Assembly: GCA_032718475.1 (NCBI GenBank) | Contig: JAUCBJ010001814.1 | Coordinates: forward strand, 1-64,000 | Direction of reading: 5' to 3' | Length of the DNA: 64,000 nt | Origin: Nemertoderma westbladi | Lineage: Eukaryota; Xenacoelomorpha; Nemertodermatida; Nemertodermatidae | Shown: piece after piece, positions 61,395 through 64,000 of the stretch | Layout of the letters: each line of letters starts with the position of its first letter | How positions within the stretch are numbered: position 1 is the stretch's first letter | Position numbers and translations under genes: made by a program | The notes under the pieces: model-generated | Database searches by the model: none | Seen by the model: the letters and a program-made list of their open reading frames with translations, nothing else | What the model was told of the DNA's origin: nothing

Positions 61395-61546
61395 GATTAT
61401 CGCCTGTCCCAGAAGGTGATATACGGTTATAAAACCTCAGGAAATAAATCATGTATATATACTTCGGCCTGCGGCCTCAGTAGTTATACGATTTATTTGC
61501 TTCAGGTTTTATAACCGTATATCACCTTCTGGGACAGGTGATAATC
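61395..61546. repeat. Long near-perfect palindrome (about 67-bp arms)
   Basis: The left arm 61395-61462 and right arm 61480-61546 are reverse complements with about 85-90% identity. The outer 45 bp (GATTATC, CCTGTCCCAGAAGGTGATAT, ACGGTTATAAAACCT) has almost no mismatch. The spacer is 17 bp, itself GC-rich and partly self-complementary (CGGCCTGCGG). It is a MITE-like or hairpin-forming element of unknown family. Confidence 0.9.
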
Positions 61547-62227
61547 TCTGTATATACCGGTACAGTAGTACTGTATGTATACAGCAAATTTGCGGGAATT
61601 TTGTTCCCTTTTTTGATATTGGTGAATGTCCTCGAACATTAGTAGATATTTTTTTAAGGTAGTAATTTTTAAAATTTTAAAAATATTCTTTTGGATTTTT
61701 GTTATTGGTAAGTGTTCTAGAACATTGGTAGATATTATTTTTTAAGGTAGCTATTGTTTTTTCGTTTATTTTAATAACTACTGTTTATTAAAATTATTAT
61801 TAAAACATTTTGTGAAAACAAAACAATAAGGTGCAATCCATTTTCATATGAATTAGAATTCGTAATATAATATATTTTTACTACTATTACTACTGTAGCT
61901 TATAAAAAATAATAGTAGCTACTAGTAATTATTAGACCGTGCTAAGCACGATGAACTTGAATTCTTACAATTCACCCCCTAGCGGCAGACAGAGGAACTG
62001 TAAAAGTCAGTGTATATGTAGAATTTATAATTAAGCAATGGTTTCTACTACAAAATTTCAGATGAATCTAATAGACTACATGTGTGTACCAAGTTTGGTT
62101 ACATTTCATCCACGATTGGCTAACTTATTAGCGTTCAAACATTCTAGCCACAAACTAATAATAGTTGTAGGAACCCGAGCAGAGCAGCACTAGTATAAGT
62201 TTTATATAGTTAATTTTTTTTTTAATT
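61547..62227. other. Intergenic AT-rich DNA with a duplicated segment
   Basis: 61612-61660 and 61705-61758 are two copies of a segment with TATTGGTGAATGTCCTCGAA or TATTGGTAAGTGTTCTAGAA, then CATT(A/G)GTAGATATT and TTTTAAGGTAG. 62055-62110 is the second member of the dispersed repeat seen at 54429. No gene seen. Confidence 0.55.
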
Positions 62228-62545
62228 TTAATTGTGATTTTTTTCACTAGCCCATATAAAGTACTAGCTAACACAAAATCAAAATTACTAGCTCCCATCT
62301 TTACTGTCAGAGGGTCAAATATTTGTTCTAGAAACAAAAAACCTCATAATAAAAGCCATTTTTACAAGAAAAAGATGGTCAATTTTTTTTCAATTATAAT
62401 TTTTTTCACTAGCTAATAAAAAGTACTGGCTAACACAAAATCAAAATTACTAGCTACCATCTTACTGGCAGAAGGTTAAATATTTGTTCTAGAACAAAAA
62501 ACCTCATAATAAAAGTCATTTTCATATGAAAAAAATTTGTCAAAA
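62228..62545 (+). repeat. About 160-bp tandem duplication upstream of the Cys-rich gene
   Basis: Two adjacent copies (62228-62390 and 62391-62545) sharing TTTTTTTCACTAGC, AAGTACT, GCTAACACAAAATCAAAATT, ACTAGCT, AAATATTTGTTCTAGAA and AAAAAACCTCATAATAAAAG. Each copy carries a TTCTAGAA palindrome. The second copy ends 116 bp before the ATG of the next gene. Confidence 0.88.
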
Positions 62546-62660
62546 AGTGGGTACCCATGACATAGTACAGTAATGCCCTTTAAAGTATTCCGTTCTAGAA
62601 TACATAAGAGGTTGATAGCTAAATAACGAGACAACATAATAATTAATAGCCTGTTTCGAT

Positions 62661-63527
62661 ATGGTAAGATTGTGTTGTCTATTAGTAATTAGCTGTCGCA
62701 TTGCATGCAGCGTATGCGAAGTTGGCCATGGCGTTACTGCTATGCGGCATAGATGCACTGTAGTAGGGGACGGTAGTGGGGCGAGAAGAGCCGATGTTGA
62801 GGAAAAATGTGATCATCCAGAAGCCCCAACTTGTAATGCTGAAGGATTCTGCGAAGCGGGTTGCGAAAAAGATGAAGATTGTAGCGAATTCATCAACTTT
62901 AAGGTCAACCACTGTGTTACACCCCACGCCCACTGCGGTTCTCACGGAAAATGTACTGAATGCGAAACAGATGCAGACTGCAGGACAGCGAGCGAACCGA
63001 ATTGTGTAAAAAAAAGATATTGCGCTCGTCACAAATGCGTTCAGTGCTACATGGATGATAAACATTGTGAAGGTGGAATTACGCCTTATTGCCGGATCGA
63101 CGACGACACTTGTGTTAAATGTACACTTGCAGATCGCGTGACAAAAGGTTGTAAAGACAGAGAATGGTGCGAGGCGAGCACGTCTAGATGTCTACCATGT
63201 ACCGAGTCCAGTGAATATTCCACCGGGTGTCAAGACTACAAGTTGTTGGGGATGGTTTTCTGGAAGTTCGCAATTTTCGTTGCGATTATCAGTTTTGTGG
63301 TTTTCGGCTTCGCGATAAACGTTGTTGTTATCTGGCTAGCCGTTTATAAAGGGAAGGGCCCCCTGAAACACAGAATCAACAGAGAGGTTGATATAGACAG
63401 CCCGAGAGATACGTCCGACGAAGTTTCTCCAACGCAATTTCTCCAAGCGCTGCATCTCTACAAAGAAGCGATGCGGCTCCGAAAGCCGACACTAGACTTG
63501 TCGAATTTAGGCGCCACGAATAACTAG
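62661..63527 (+). CDS. Cys-rich single-pass membrane protein, unrecognised family
   Basis: 288 codons from ATG 62661, no introns. Residues 1-19 form a signal peptide (MVRLCCLLVISCRIACSV). Residues about 48-192 are an ectodomain with about 22 Cys in repeated modules of the type C..(E/H/K)DxDC...P.C....C (GCEKDEDC, CTECETDADC, CVQCYMDDKHC). This is reminiscent of small disulphide-rich modules but I cannot assign it. A membrane span follows at about 198-231 (FAIFVAIISFVVFGFAINVV), then a 58-residue tail (EVDIDSPRDTSDE). It is probably a cell-surface receptor or adhesion protein. The start ATGGTAAGA also matches a 5' splice-donor consensus, so a different first exon cannot be excluded. Confidence 0.72.
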   Translation: MVRLCCLLVISCRIACSVCEVGHGVTAMRHRCTVVGDGSGARRADVEEKCDHPEAPTCNAEGFCEAGCEKDEDCSEFINFKVNHCVTPHAHCGSHGKCTECETDADCRTASEPNCVKKRYCARHKCVQCYMDDKHCEGGITPYCRIDDDTCVKCTLADRVTKGCKDREWCEASTSRCLPCTESSEYSTGCQDYKLLGMVFWKFAIFVAIISFVVFGFAINVVVIWLAVYKGKGPLKHRINREVDIDSPRDTSDEVSPTQFLQALHLYKEAMRLRKPTLDLSNLGATNN

Positions 63528-64000
63528 CAACACAAAAAAACTTTTAATTATTATAATTATTCCCGTATTTACTTTTATCATTATTAAATAACTACTTAAT
63601 TTTATTATTTAGGGTTTTTTAAATTTATTTATATGTTAAAGGAGTCTTTATATCTTTCCTAGTAATTTGTCATAGTTTGGTTGGGCTTGACTCGGATTTG
63701 TAACTCAATAGATGGAGTACATCTAATAACAATGCACTAACTAGCCATTACTTTTTACTATTTGTGTATTTTAATTTATGAGTCATGGTAGCTAGTACTT
63801 TTTATTTGATAGTCAAAGTAGCTAGTAATTATTAACTAGCTAGTTTGTTATATTTTATACAAAATATAGGCAGATGTCAAAATAGAGTTTTTACTTATTT
63901 TACTTATTTAGGCCTATTTTACTTATTACTAGATTTATTTATCTTTTTATTAATTGCGAGAATTTATTGATGATATGGAAATTGTCTAAATAAAAGGGGC
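63528..64000. other. 3' flank of the Cys-rich gene
   Basis: AT-rich. It contains repeated TAGCTAGTA motifs near 63790-63840 like those at 61910-61935. I see no gene. No clear polyadenylation signal can be singled out among the many AATAAA-like sites. Confidence 0.4.

Noticed and set aside
61612-61758. Heat-shock gene promoter
   Set aside because: The TTCTAGAA here lies in an old duplicated segment with no adjacent gene. Only the cluster as a whole is worth reporting.
1-64000. tRNA or rRNA genes
   Set aside because: I looked for cloverleaf-type stretches with A and B box motifs and for conserved rRNA blocks and found none convincing.

Overview
The window looks like nuclear DNA of an invertebrate animal, probably marine. 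The reasons are a full-length opine dehydrogenase (an anaerobic glycolysis enzyme typical of marine invertebrates), an SLC22-type transporter, a CUB/LDL-receptor-A membrane protein, several BEL/Pao LTR retrotransposons, an RTE-like LINE and abundant minisatellites. No bacterial or organellar organisation is visible. I cannot name the species. The host coding regions I can recognise (four, all on the + strand) are each open from ATG to stop with no visible intron, which is unusual for an animal.

Layout. 1-747 is 24-bp minisatellite array A. 748-12377 is a BEL/Pao relic on the minus strand (element 1), bounded by two 166-bp direct repeats. 12378-13518 is array B, the same 24-bp satellite in the opposite orientation. 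13519-30606 is a second minus-strand BEL/Pao element (element 2) with long, internally tandem LTRs. A 3.2-kb LINE is nested in its right-hand LTR (27328-30508, 11-bp target duplication). 30607-34979 is array C, about 182 copies of the 24-bp unit. 35221-36774 is the CUB/LDLa membrane protein gene. 36777-44294 is AT-rich DNA with a palindrome, a small transposon whose terminal repeat has been amplified into a 30-bp array, two LINE tails and a 63-bp dimeric satellite. 44295-54186 is a third BEL/Pao element on the + strand (element 3) with 481-bp LTRs about 98% identical and an 809-bp poly(A) retro-insertion in its 3' region. 54187-64000 holds an SLC22-like transporter, the opine dehydrogenase and a Cys-rich single-pass membrane protein, separated by AT-rich repeats.

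The three BEL/Pao elements share a plan: an extra ORF rich in charged coiled-coil repeats upstream of Gag, then Gag (DUF1759-like) with zinc knuckle, aspartic protease, RT, RNase H and integrase, then one or more extra ORFs in the position where an env would sit. None of the 3' ORFs looks like an envelope. In element 2 they include a two-knuckle zinc protein and a protein resembling part of a DEDD 3'-5' exonuclease. All three elements carry lesions. Element 1 has lost RT, most of RNase H and most of integrase while keeping one long frame. Element 2 has an in-frame stop plus several frameshifts. Element 3 has a nearly intact Pol, but its RT box reads YVDN instead of YVDD. The host genes show no obvious functional link to one another.
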